Positions 6,654-15,106 of a stretch of 38,554 bases of DNA are shown in pieces. Below the pieces are notes generated by a model. The model ran no database searches. It was not told the origin of the DNA and worked only from the letters and a program-made list of their open reading frames with translations. The stretch comes from a virus, in IMG/VR virus record IMGVR_UViG_3300035695_000013, positions 1 through 38,554 of that record, one strand, 5' to 3'. Positions within the stretch are counted from its first letter, which is position 1; each line of letters begins with the position of its first letter. The position numbers were made by a program, and so were the translations under genes.

Positions 6654-7877
6654 TTAGGTTTTAATGATCATTGATGCTACATAGTATGGATGCATTGTGT
6701 TATGGCCATCATTAAGACCCGTATTACCTGTGTTAATAGTTTGATCACTTGGTCCCCATGAAGTACCGCCGCCTCCAGCACCATTTTGGTTGCCCCCAAA
6801 AGCCACATTAGTATATGAATGGGCATGCTCTGCAAGTTCACCTACACTCAGTACATGTAATTCCTCACCGCCAGTTTGTCCAACGGTACGTGCAGTTAAT
6901 CCCGACCCTGTACCGGAACCCAATGGCGATCGACCCCGCGTATCCGGTAAATTGAAGGTGGTAGAACCATCACCCGGGCCCCAAGTCGTGCCAAGTACCG
7001 CAAATAGAGCGGCATATGTTGTTCTACTGACCGCAGAACCATCGCCCAATAAAAATCCTGCGGGAACTGATCCTGTGCTAAACCATGGTAAACCTGTACC
7101 TGTGGGAATATCGCTAGAAATCTCGCTCGCGCTCTTTAGAAATAAAGTCGTTGCAGTTAAGGCAACCCCTAATTCCATTGTAAATCCACTGGGTTGTGTA
7201 GCGGTAATATCTCCAGGAGTAGTAGTTGAAAGATAATAGGTAGCCCCCGGTGTTAATCCGCTAAATAGCGTTAATGACCCAAAACTACATACCCGTAAAT
7301 TAGTAACATCCGCTACACCAATAACTTGTTGCGCCGCAGTGCCATTCGCAACCGCTAAATCAAATTTATTGATAGAAGAATTCCAATAAACCATATCTCC
7401 ATCAGCAACACCGGTTTGAAAAACGGAGTTATCTAAGGTAATTTTACCCGCCGTATTATCCCTAAGGCCCCATTTAGTCGCATCGTCGGGTTCAGCCACG
7501 TTAAGGTTTTCTAATGATTGATAAATACGCGGGCCATTAACACCATCATCAAATAAAGCGAATGCCCAAATCGAATAAGGAAATGGCGTGGGCACGGGCG
7601 GATCCCCCGGTGCGTTATCATCTGGAGTAATAAAGCGCGGGATACCCCATTGTTGAACCGCTTGTAATGCGAGCGTTATATCAAACAAAATCGAATTATG
7701 CTCTGGTTCTGGATAAGGTAATGCCGCAGGATCTACTCCAAGCTGACGAGTATACCGATCACCAAAACCTTGCTGGTACGTAACGGTACCACCTGGATCT
7801 GTAGGATTAGGAACTGCGCTTTGAACCCCGTCTACAGCAAATGGATATAAAAAATATCTGTTAGTTGGAAGAGCCAT
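6654..7877 (-). CDS. Tail fibre with C-terminal collar domain
   Basis: A 407-aa protein. The N-terminal region (MALPTNRYFLYPFAVDGVQS) probably attaches to the baseplate; the middle has beta-rich repeats. From about residue 255 a phage tail collar domain is visible (GSVPAGFLLGDGSAVSRTTY, TFNLPDTRGRSPLG), ending MHPYYVASMIIKT as in many short tail fibres. It directly follows the DUF2612 baseplate gene (overlap of one base), which fits a receptor-contact role. The host-range part would be the Gly-rich tip at about 365-390. Confidence 0.85.
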   Translation of the reverse strand: MALPTNRYFLYPFAVDGVQSAVPNPTDPGGTVTYQQGFGDRYTRQLGVDPAALPYPEPEHNSILFDITLALQAVQQWGIPRFITPDDNAPGDPPVPTPFPYSIWAFALFDDGVNGPRIYQSLENLNVAEPDDATKWGLRDNTAGKITLDNSVFQTGVADGDMVYWNSSINKFDLAVANGTAAQQVIGVADVTNLRVCSFGSLTLFSGLTPGATYYLSTTTPGDITATQPSGFTMELGVALTATTLFLKSASEISSDIPTGTGLPWFSTGSVPAGFLLGDGSAVSRTTYAALFAVLGTTWGPGDGSTTFNLPDTRGRSPLGSGTGSGLTARTVGQTGGEELHVLSVGELAEHAHSYTNVAFGGNQNGAGGGGTSWGPSDQTINTGNTGLNDGHNTMHPYYVASMIIKT

Positions 7878-8560
7878 TAAAATACCTCCATGAAATTACC
7901 ATTGCCGAAGTTTTGGTTAAAAGCACCAAAACCGAAAACTTTACCTGTGGCTACAATGATTTTACGCAACACTCCAGCCGGTCTAGGTAAAATATCATAA
8001 TTTTGAAACATATATATCAATTGAGATGGAACATAGGCTGTAAAAACATAGGTCATAGACATATCTAAACCATCAAGCACATAAACATTGCCGGTATAAT
8101 TAAGACCTGGTTCCGCGAAAACTTCCTTTAAAAATTTATTTATCTCAAGAACCGCCCCCCGGGTGATTAATTGAAAATATCTTAATCGAAGCAATAAACG
8201 TCGTTGAGGGATAGTAAAAGGAATAACTGCACCGGGTCTTACAAAATTACCATTATTTAAATTTTTATAATTATTCTCTGGTACTAAATTATTAAAGCCA
8301 AAAATAGGTTTATTAATATTAATCGAAGGGCCTAATTGTAAAGGTATATCCAATATTATTGACCACACATCTAGACCAAAGGCGTTACAGCTCTGTAAAT
8401 TAAAAACATCGTGAAACCAGTCTTCCCAAAAAGCGGTTTGATTTTCATCATACCAAACTTGTTTTTCAGCCAATAGCGTTTGCAAACGCTCCGCGTCATT
8501 ATATTGCCACAGAATAGCTTGTAATAAGTTTACTGAATAGTCAAAGGCCTGAACTCTCAT
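7877..8560 (-). CDS. Baseplate protein, DUF2612 family
   Basis: A 227-aa protein with the DUF2612 look: an N-terminal helical part with WEDWFHDVFNLQSCNAFGLD, two FGFxx segments (IFGFNN and VFGFGAFNQNFGNGNF), and a position after baseplate J and before the fibre. In myoviruses of this group it plays the part of the gpI/gp48-like baseplate-to-fibre connector. Its start overlaps the baseplate J stop (ATGA). Confidence 0.8.
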   Translation of the reverse strand: MRVQAFDYSVNLLQAILWQYNDAERLQTLLAEKQVWYDENQTAFWEDWFHDVFNLQSCNAFGLDVWSIILDIPLQLGPSININKPIFGFNNLVPENNYKNLNNGNFVRPGAVIPFTIPQRRLLLRLRYFQLITRGAVLEINKFLKEVFAEPGLNYTGNVYVLDGLDMSMTYVFTAYVPSQLIYMFQNYDILPRPAGVLRKIIVATGKVFGFGAFNQNFGNGNFMEVF

Positions 8561-9756
8561 GAAATATTCACCGTGATTGAAACTGCGTTCGTGGCGGCGA
8601 TTTCATCAATATTGATAGGAATGGTTGCATTACTCCAACCGCCAGGGTCAGAAGCCAGTGTGGTTTCTAAGTTAAGAACAAAAAGCTGTGGTGATGCAAT
8701 ATTTATAGCCCCCGCTAGTTCAAAACAGGAAACATCTTCACCGACCGTAAAACCAGGTTCGTCGGTTAAATCTCCATTAACATAAGCAAGAATTGCATTT
8801 TTAACCACGCTTTCTATGTTTGTTATAATGGAAGTATTTTGAATAGTAGCTCGTATCAATATATTTACTTGTGTCGGTCGATCAAATTTAACTGGATAAA
8901 TTTGCCCACTCACCGGATCAGTTACGTTAACAGTAGTCCCCCCATTAAAATTACAACCACAATCTTTTTTAGAAAGAATCGCGGTACCTACATCTAAGTC
9001 TGTACCCCCTTGAACACAGGCGTACATGGAATGTGCAACCAGTGTTACTGTTTCAATAACAATGGATGATCCGGTAAAATTTTCTCTAAAAGAAAAACTT
9101 GTAACCCCAGGTACTAATGCTAACGCCGCTTCAATAGCTGCGGCTAATCCTTGGCCTTGTAGTCCTAAAGTTTGACGGCGTAATAAGCGTAGCGCTGCGT
9201 CAGACTGCTCCTCGCTCCCGAGAAAAAATTGAATAGCGCTATTACTAACAGTTTCCCAACCCAATACGCCATTCACAATGCGGTTCAGACTATTGATCGG
9301 AACTTCTATAGGACCAGAAATAGTACATCTAAAAGTACCTTCCCCATTGCCATTGACATCTAAGGTGATAACTTCGGTATTTTGAAAAAGAGTATTATCT
9401 GGGAGAGCCGCAGTTGCTGCGGTGGAAATAACCGTACCAGCCACACCGGTTACTTGGACAATAACTTCCGTAAAAGTTGCAGGGTTTGCTTGAAGTCCCA
9501 TTAATGCACAAATAGCTTTTAAAAAGACGCCTCCTGCGATATTAGGGTTAATCTGATTAGCCAAAGCTGCGTTATTACTAAGCACTGCAATACGCGCCAA
9601 TGCCTCGGCAACAATTAAAACACCCTGTGGAGTGTCCGGCGTGACGATTAAGTTCTGTCCAAAGGCTTCTTTAAATTCATCCTGAACCTGTATTAAAACC
9701 TGTGACGAATCCGGGATAATAGTGCCCGTATTATTGATATATTGATAATCAGCCAT
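8557..9756 (-). CDS. Baseplate J-like protein
   Basis: A 399-aa baseplate wedge protein. It opens with the usual acidic lead (IPDSSQVLIQVQDEFKEAFG), has the central EEQSDAALRLLRRQTLGLQG helix common to J/gp47 proteins, and a beta-rich C-terminal half ending in NVDEIA-like sequence (INIDEIAATNAVSITV). It overlaps the gp25-like gene by 8 bases. It would form the baseplate ring with the gp25-like and DUF2612 proteins. Confidence 0.9.
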   Translation of the reverse strand: MADYQYINNTGTIIPDSSQVLIQVQDEFKEAFGQNLIVTPDTPQGVLIVAEALARIAVLSNNAALANQINPNIAGGVFLKAICALMGLQANPATFTEVIVQVTGVAGTVISTAATAALPDNTLFQNTEVITLDVNGNGEGTFRCTISGPIEVPINSLNRIVNGVLGWETVSNSAIQFFLGSEEQSDAALRLLRRQTLGLQGQGLAAAIEAALALVPGVTSFSFRENFTGSSIVIETVTLVAHSMYACVQGGTDLDVGTAILSKKDCGCNFNGGTTVNVTDPVSGQIYPVKFDRPTQVNILIRATIQNTSIITNIESVVKNAILAYVNGDLTDEPGFTVGEDVSCFELAGAINIASPQLFVLNLETTLASDPGGWSNATIPINIDEIAATNAVSITVNIS

Positions 9757-10120
9757 TGACTGTACCTACTCCAAACTCAGTTAAAATAACCGCCACATAT
9801 GATAAAACCGTATTTACTATTCTACCCGTAGTTTCTTTTTCTTGAGTAATAGTTAATGATTGTACCCCAATTACCCCTTCAACATTTTGAAAAGCAACTC
9901 TTAAAGCGGCTTCCCACTGGGCGACATTGGGAACCCCCACCCAGATTGTTTGAAAATTCGGTAGCCCTAAGTTGGTATTTAAAACCATTTCTCCTAATAG
10001 CGCTTTAGCGGAATGCGCACATGCTTGTAAGGTAGCTTCTAAGTCATTCACAATGGCTAAATTACCATTAGCATTAATATACAAATCATTATTCTCATCT
10101 ACTGCGAAACATCGAGTCAT
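9749..10120 (-). CDS. Baseplate wedge protein, gp25/W-like
   Basis: A 123-aa protein with a short beta-rich start (NDLYINANGNLAIVNDLEA), a helix and then the wedge core (AALRVAFQNVEGVIGVQSLT). Size, fold pattern and position between spike and baseplate J match the gp25/gpW lysozyme-like wedge family of contractile tails. It nucleates baseplate wedges with the J protein. Confidence 0.8.
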   Translation of the reverse strand: MTRCFAVDENNDLYINANGNLAIVNDLEATLQACAHSAKALLGEMVLNTNLGLPNFQTIWVGVPNVAQWEAALRVAFQNVEGVIGVQSLTITQEKETTGRIVNTVLSYVAVILTEFGVGTVNG

Positions 10121-10128
10121 ACGTATCC

Positions 10129-10929
10129 TTAGGGCGGTGGCGCGTCAGGGACAATTTCTTCAGATGCATGAATCTTACCTGTAACATATACATCCCCCGT
10201 AATACGCACGGGAAAAGAATCACTACTATTGGCGACTAAATTAACTTTATCCGCGGTAATATCTACTTCCCCACTGGAGCTTATTGTAATTTGTGTGGGT
10301 GCTATGATTTCAATTGACCCATCTTCTGAGAAGGTTAATTTAGTACTACCATCTGTTGACTGAAATAATATTTTTCCTTCATCTCCCTCGGAAATAGTAT
10401 ACCCCGTCATAACATCAGGTATAAATCGGCTATCCGCGAAATCATTCATCCGAAAAGTATTAGGCTGAGCGGTATTATAAGTTTGCAAGAAAAGTGATAT
10501 GTCGCGATCACTCGCTTCAATCCATCCTAGGTCACCTTCTTTAAGGGGGAATATAATCATAAAACCGCCCCCGCCTAATTGAAGAACGGGAAGACTAGCA
10601 ATTTGGCCCCGTTGTATCTGTAATCCATCAGTAGTAACCACAGGTATGAGCGGTTGCACTTGAACGCGAGGCGGAGGGCCCGGCGTATATTGGATCACTT
10701 GAGCGGGTAGCATTCCATTTACACCTTGCATCAGTTTGTTAAAAACATGACGAAAAGTGCCCGTCAAGGTTCCTACATCCGCCGGATTAATTGAGGGATT
10801 AGCATGTTTCATCGAGGTTCCGTTCCCTGTAATTCCTGAGGCCGCCTGAATCTGTGCCCCAAAACTAGACAATACCATCTGAATATCAATATCGTCCAAT
10901 TGTTCTATTTGTTCAAGTTCTAATTCCAT
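10129..10929 (-). CDS. Baseplate spike (Gp138/gpV-like)
   Basis: A 266-aa protein. The ATG at 10929, three bases after the hub stop, is preferred to a TTG at 10959 inside the hub gene. It has an N-terminal helix, an OB-like section (PGPPPRVQVQPLIPV, LKEGDLGWIEASDRD) and a regular beta-helix-like C-terminal stretch (about 185-250) ending PDAPPP. This is the layout of trimeric tail spikes that pierce the outer membrane; the Pro tail may bind a tip protein. No tip (PAAR) gene was recognised nearby. Confidence 0.8.
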   Translation of the reverse strand: MELELEQIEQLDDIDIQMVLSSFGAQIQAASGITGNGTSMKHANPSINPADVGTLTGTFRHVFNKLMQGVNGMLPAQVIQYTPGPPPRVQVQPLIPVVTTDGLQIQRGQIASLPVLQLGGGGFMIIFPLKEGDLGWIEASDRDISLFLQTYNTAQPNTFRMNDFADSRFIPDVMTGYTISEGDEGKILFQSTDGSTKLTFSEDGSIEIIAPTQITISSSGEVDITADKVNLVANSSDSFPVRITGDVYVTGKIHASEEIVPDAPPP

Positions 10930-10931
10930 GT

Positions 10932-11765
10932 TTATGTTGTAGGCGCAGGTCGTTGGCAACTAGCGACATAATAAAACGGGGTATCACGATTCGAAAGCTC
11001 AAAGTCAAGTTTAAAAATATTATAACTGCCGGTAGCGGCTTTATAAATTTCGCTCGTGACTTGGATAGCTCCGCCGACCACGGAATCATTATCAAACAAA
11101 TATTTAACATGGATACCAAATTCATCAATTTGAGGAATCCCAATCATGCCAGTATCTAAATTTATAATTTTTGTCTTACCAATAAGCGGCTTATTACGAT
11201 CCTTAACTATTAATTTATCATCATCAATATATGCATCCACAAGGCCCATTTTACCTAGACGATCTAATTGATTAGCAAGGCCCCCAGTAAAATTGTAATT
11301 TGAGATAATTTTATTTGTTGCTTGAAAATCTAAAGTATAATTAGCATCATTAGCCAATTGTTGGGCTATGACGAGCATGGGGGCGGTATTAGGCTGTGTC
11401 TTAGCAACAATAGTTCCATTGTTAAAATAACCAGTCATACACCTAAGAGTTACCGTAATATCGGGGGGTTGTGAAGGAGATGAAGAAAGAATATTCCCTA
11501 AATAAACACGGGAATATCCATAAGATTGCCTACCTGCTTCAACTAAAATAAGTTTAGCTTCTCGATTTAAATTAAAAGGCGATGTCTCTGTAAGAATATA
11601 ATCCTGAGTAGCTTTGTCCATATTGGTAATAGTGACATCACACTCATTAAAAATAGCGTTACTATATTTAGTTCCAACCGCGGTTATAAAAACCCCTTCA
11701 AAAGTTTTAATCGAACCACTGGTTTGAATACTGACACGTAATAACCGCGGGTCTAGTTCTTGCAT
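10932..11765 (-). CDS. Baseplate hub protein
   Basis: A 277-aa protein between the plug-like protein and the spike. It has an N-terminal beta domain (VSIQTSGSIKTFEGVFI, CDVTITNMDKATQDYI) and a middle helical part (LANQLDRLGKMGLVDAYIDD) typical of gp27/gpD-like hub proteins, then a beta-rich end. It would form the ring on which the spike sits. The family call rests on order and pattern rather than a strict motif. Confidence 0.7.
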   Translation of the reverse strand: MQELDPRLLRVSIQTSGSIKTFEGVFITAVGTKYSNAIFNECDVTITNMDKATQDYILTETSPFNLNREAKLILVEAGRQSYGYSRVYLGNILSSSPSQPPDITVTLRCMTGYFNNGTIVAKTQPNTAPMLVIAQQLANDANYTLDFQATNKIISNYNFTGGLANQLDRLGKMGLVDAYIDDDKLIVKDRNKPLIGKTKIINLDTGMIGIPQIDEFGIHVKYLFDNDSVVGGAIQVTSEIYKAATGSYNIFKLDFELSNRDTPFYYVASCQRPAPTT

Positions 11766-12076
11766 TATGACCCCCGGATAGCTGCAAGCTCCGCTGCAGA
11801 AGCATAAATTAAGAATTGCGTAACACCAAAAAAAGTATAAAACGGGTATTCTTCGTTAGCTGTGGTTATAACAAAATTACCGTCTTCTTGATAACGATAG
11901 GGTAATAGCGGTGTGCCGGCCACTATACGAGCCCCAAGTTCTAAAATAATATTGTCGCGGGTAATATCCACACTCATGACATTAACTGTAGTTTTTATAG
12001 TGAAATTATATGCGCGGCTTCCTAAATTAACTGAGAAAGACTGATTGGGTATGGCCGCGAGAGGTATTCTTTGCAT
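11765..12076 (-). CDS. Baseplate plug-like protein (DUF6983-like)
   Basis: A 103-aa all-beta protein (MQRIPLAAIPNQSFSVNLGS opening, GTPLLPYRYQEDGNFVI middle). Size, beta pattern and position just before the hub match the plug proteins found in simple myophage baseplates (the Pam3 gp18 type). It overlaps both neighbours by one base (TAATG), so it is stoichiometrically coupled to the hub and Dit-like genes. Confidence 0.65.
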   Translation of the reverse strand: MQRIPLAAIPNQSFSVNLGSRAYNFTIKTTVNVMSVDITRDNIILELGARIVAGTPLLPYRYQEDGNFVITTANEEYPFYTFFGVTQFLIYASAAELAAIRGS

Positions 12077-12567
12077 TATTGTAAACTCGTGTTAACGGAA
12101 TTTGATGATGGAATGCTGCTTGAGTTTTGTTGTCCCCGCGACACGGTATTACTATTTGCAGGATTCTGAACAAAATTACCCGTAGTTCCTCCTTCAATTT
12201 GAACTTCTTTTAATTTAATACCCATAATAATAGCATTAATCATTTCTGAATTTTCTTCATGGGGGATTTCCATGATGATCTGATTTTCATAAACTCCAGC
12301 GCGTGTTTGAACCAATACTAATGTTCTCGCCTGAAAATACTGATTTATTTGTGCGTACACATTTTTATAATCCGCGCTTTCCAAAATTATTGAGAGATCT
12401 ATTTCCGTTGGCAAAATAATAGAATGATCTATGATAATACTGCCCGTTTCTAATGGATGTTCCATAACTTGAGAACGCTGGCGAATGTTAGCATGCATAA
12501 TTTTAGCGGAAGGAAATAGTTGAACAAATTTTTGAGTATATAGGGCTACAACATCAATACCGCGCAT
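12076..12567 (-). CDS. Dit-like tail/baseplate protein
   Basis: A 163-aa protein placed right after the tape measure. The core (LETGSIIIDHSIILPTEID, then VYENQIIMEIPHEENSE, then KLKEVQIEG) resembles the N-terminal Dit-like domain that joins the tail tube to the baseplate. The last 35 residues are Ser/Asn/Gln-rich and probably disordered. One-base overlaps with both neighbours. Confidence 0.65.
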   Translation of the reverse strand: MRGIDVVALYTQKFVQLFPSAKIMHANIRQRSQVMEHPLETGSIIIDHSIILPTEIDLSIILESADYKNVYAQINQYFQARTLVLVQTRAGVYENQIIMEIPHEENSEMINAIIMGIKLKEVQIEGGTTGNFVQNPANSNTVSRGQQNSSSIPSSNSVNTSLQ

Positions 12568-14078
12568 CAGATCTGTACTCCATCATCAAAATTACTCACG
12601 GTCCGCCTAAACTCAGATTGAAGCGTTTGAATAAAATTAGATGCAATACTTTCCGCATCTTTTGCTAAAGTATTAATAGTAATTGCCCCGGTGCTCACCG
12701 TAACATTTTTATTTAATAAGCTATTTTGACTGCTGGTGCTATTAGTAGTTCTAGAAACAATAGGCACATTAGCGGTAGCCTTAACCGCTTGTTTTCCAGG
12801 CTCTATCGTCATAGCTAGTTTAGTTTTATGGTCTCCATGTAAAAAATTTTTAACCTTAAAATACGCCGACTCGATATCTTGAATTGCACTCATGACCGCG
12901 TGTACTGTTTTCATAACTGCCGCCGTAATCGCGTCCCAGATCTCAACAATACCGTGCCCAATATCTTTAGCCACAGCCCCCCGTGCTTTATGAACAGCTG
13001 CGATAAATTTTTCAATAGGTTCAATGTGCTTTTCTACTTCGGGTTTAGCTTTCTCCCACGCATCATGAATATCTTTACCCCATTCTTTAGTTTTTTTACT
13101 TAATCGTTCAAAACCATAAACAACGAGGGCCCCGGCTGCGGGTAATAACGCTAGCAAACCCACAATCAGGGCAATCCCTATGGCTAATTCACCAAAAGTA
13201 ACCACCGCTATTCCTATGGATGCCGCTACCGCTAACCCTAAACCAGATAAAAGACCCGTTAGAACCGGGGTATTATTTCCTAAATAAACGACTACTTTTG
13301 TTAAAGCATCAACTACTTTTCCTAAGATCGGTAAAATCTGGATGTCCATTTTTAAAAAGGCGATATTAAGTGCGGTGCCTAAATCTAACCAACTATCGGT
13401 AAATTTATGAACCGTAGCGCCACTTTGGCTAGTGACTAACCCCAGTTCTTTTTGTCGCTTAATAAGCTTATCAATCTCTTGAGTACCTTGTTCCAACATT
13501 AAAATAGTACCCGGATCAAAGCCAAGCTCTCTGCCTAGCTGAATATTTACTAAATGAGGTAAAGTATGGAATCGCGCTGCAACTTCTCTTAAGATTTGAA
13601 AGGGATCTTTAGTTTTACCTTTATTATCATTAATCGAAATACCCAGTTGAGCTTGAAGAATAGAGGGTAACGGACCTGCTCCCAGAGTTTTATAAGCCGC
13701 AAGATTATTTACAAGTCCTGTCAAACTACCTTGAAATCCTTGAATACTTCCGCCACTTTTTTCAGCGGCATGCCCCCAAGCGTCTAATTGCTCAGTACCC
13801 ACGCCCAATTGTTTTGATAAGAAGAATAATTTTTCTGAATATTCGCCCGCAGATTTAAGACCTTCAATCGCTTTATCGGTAGAAATAAATGCGAGCATAA
13901 CCTCACTTAAACGCGTGGCTATCTGTGTAAAGGATTCACCTAAATCTTTTGAAACTTTTTGTGTGGCTGTTAAAGAAGTACTGAGTTTATCCGTGGCTAA
14001 CTTAGCTTCTTGTTCGCCTTTTTTAACTTCTGCAGAATTTGTTTTTATTACAATCCACAGGGTTTCTAAAACATTCAT
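12567..14078 (-). CDS. Tail tape measure protein
   Basis: A 503-aa protein: N-terminal long helices (about 1-90), a central hydrophobic block (about 268-325, GLAVAASIGIAVVTFGELA and a following Ala/Leu-rich stretch), and further helices. This is the tape-measure pattern, and it lies directly downstream of the frameshifting chaperone genes, as in nearly all long-tailed phages. At 503 aa it predicts a rather short tail. The hydrophobic block may enter the host membrane during DNA delivery. Confidence 0.9.
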   Translation of the reverse strand: MNVLETLWIVIKTNSAEVKKGEQEAKLATDKLSTSLTATQKVSKDLGESFTQIATRLSEVMLAFISTDKAIEGLKSAGEYSEKLFFLSKQLGVGTEQLDAWGHAAEKSGGSIQGFQGSLTGLVNNLAAYKTLGAGPLPSILQAQLGISINDNKGKTKDPFQILREVAARFHTLPHLVNIQLGRELGFDPGTILMLEQGTQEIDKLIKRQKELGLVTSQSGATVHKFTDSWLDLGTALNIAFLKMDIQILPILGKVVDALTKVVVYLGNNTPVLTGLLSGLGLAVAASIGIAVVTFGELAIGIALIVGLLALLPAAGALVVYGFERLSKKTKEWGKDIHDAWEKAKPEVEKHIEPIEKFIAAVHKARGAVAKDIGHGIVEIWDAITAAVMKTVHAVMSAIQDIESAYFKVKNFLHGDHKTKLAMTIEPGKQAVKATANVPIVSRTTNSTSSQNSLLNKNVTVSTGAITINTLAKDAESIASNFIQTLQSEFRRTVSNFDDGVQI

Positions 14079-14640
14079 TAGCGATTCCTTTTACTTTGTC
14101 GTTCCGCATGTTTCATAGCAAGATGCTCATTGACACGAGTGACTGCTATGGTTTCCCAAAGTAAAAAAGCATCTTCTAAAGTGTAGATTGTTCTGAGTTC
14201 GTGGAGTTTTGCTTTGTCGTTTGCGATAATGACTCCAATGAACTCATCAATATTTTCGTAAGAAACTGTGGGAGCTTCTGGAACAGGCCAGAAACCCAAT
14301 TTGAGAAGCTCCCATTCGCGAAAAAAGAGCAATTATACTCCATGATCGCGATTTCAATTTTTAACAGCGTTTCCCAAGAATCTACATGAGAATCTACAAG
14401 ACCCCGTGTCGAAAGTTGAACTTCCATATTTTCGCTCATTGCTGCTACATAACTCATAATCTTTAACATGATTTCTTCATTCGTAGCATATTCACCTAAT
14501 TTTGGTAAAGCAGAAGTAGGATATTTGTAAATAATTTCACGTCCTGCTATCGCCGGAAATTTAGATATAACGAAAATTTTTTCTGTCCCGTCCGAAAGAG
14601 GAATAGAGACCTTTTTGGGCTGTAATAAAATTCTACTCAT
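14078..14640 (-). CDS. Tail assembly chaperone, -1 frameshift fusion (gpGT-like)
   Basis: Product predicted when ribosomes slip at T_TTT_TTC (14326 down to 14320): 107 residues are read in the first frame, ending CSFF, then reading continues in the -1 frame as REWELLKLGFWPVP to a stop at 14078, about 187 aa in all. The downstream frame has no ATG and only a TTG just before the slip site, so it cannot easily be a separate gene. A 10-bp stem follows the slip site after 6 bases. In lambda and many other phages the ratio of G to GT made this way governs tail-tube assembly around the tape measure. Confidence 0.85.
14176..14640 (-). CDS. Tail assembly chaperone, unshifted product (gpG-like)
   Basis: A 154-aa helical protein between tail tube and tape measure. 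N-terminal part: VSIPLSDGTEKIFVISKFPA, typical of small tail chaperones that begin with a beta segment. After CSFF it continues in frame as ANGSFSNWVSGLFQ and a Ser/Thr/Asn-rich tail that is probably disordered. It would be the major product; the frameshift form is made at lower level. The ATG overlaps the tube stop by one base. Confidence 0.8.
   Translation of the reverse strand: MSRILLQPKKVSIPLSDGTEKIFVISKFPAIAGREIIYKYPTSALPKLGEYATNEEIMLKIMSYVAAMSENMEVQLSTRGLVDSHVDSWETLLKIEIAIMEYNCSFFANGSFSNWVSGLFQKLPQFLTKILMSSLESLSQTTKQNSTNSEQSTL
14270..14326 (-). promoter_or_regulatory. Programmed -1 ribosomal frameshift element
   Basis: On the minus strand: heptamer TTTTTTC (14326-14320) in phase as T_TTT_TTC, a 6-base spacer, then a stem of ten perfect pairs, GGGAGCTTCT (14313-14304) with AGAAGCTCCC (14279-14270), around a 24-base loop. 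Heptamer, spacer length and stem are all canonical. Confidence 0.9.
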
Positions 14641-15095
14641 TAGATAGCCGCCAATGTTCTGGTTTGAAATTTAAACATATAGGTTTTAGTTTTAAGACGA
14701 CCCACACTAGAGAGTGAAGTACCGGGCATACCATCAGAAATAAAACCATCCACGTACGTGGCTGTGATCCCAAGATTAGGATAAGTTGCGACGATACCTA
14801 CAATATCACTCACATTGAGCTTACCTTGCGCGGGGCGATTGGCTTCAAGCAGATAGGTTAAATTCTCGTCATCTGGGCTACCCGCCAAAACGTTCAAAGT
14901 TAAATCAATTGCTTTAGCTACTTTCCATTTTGCCAAAATACCATTGACCGTCATAGCGCCATCCGCAATTTGAATCGATGGAAACTCAATACCATCGCTA
15001 TCATCAGCAAAAGCAGTAATCGGCACGCCGGTGGGATAGGTAATGTTCGCTGTTAATAAAAGTAGCGTTCCAAAACCAGCTATATCTTGTGACAT
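14640..15095 (-). CDS. Tail tube protein, DUF3277 family
   Basis: A 151-aa protein immediately after the sheath. It has the tube pattern: GFGTLLLLTANITYPTGVPI, DGAMTVNGILAKWK and YVDGFISDGMPGTSLSS, i.e. a beta-sandwich with a loop used for hexamer stacking. DUF3277 is the usual neighbour of DUF3383 sheaths. It would form the inner tail tube around the tape measure. Confidence 0.85.
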   Translation of the reverse strand: MSQDIAGFGTLLLLTANITYPTGVPITAFADDSDGIEFPSIQIADGAMTVNGILAKWKVAKAIDLTLNVLAGSPDDENLTYLLEANRPAQGKLNVSDIVGIVATYPNLGITATYVDGFISDGMPGTSLSSVGRLKTKTYMFKFQTRTLAAI

Positions 15096-15106
15096 TTATA
15101 ATCCTC

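Noticed and set aside
6790-7236. 148-aa plus-strand frame opposite the collar-domain fibre
   Set aside because: Pro/Val-rich shadow of a clear collar-domain gene on the other strand, with no ribosome site or coupling to neighbours.
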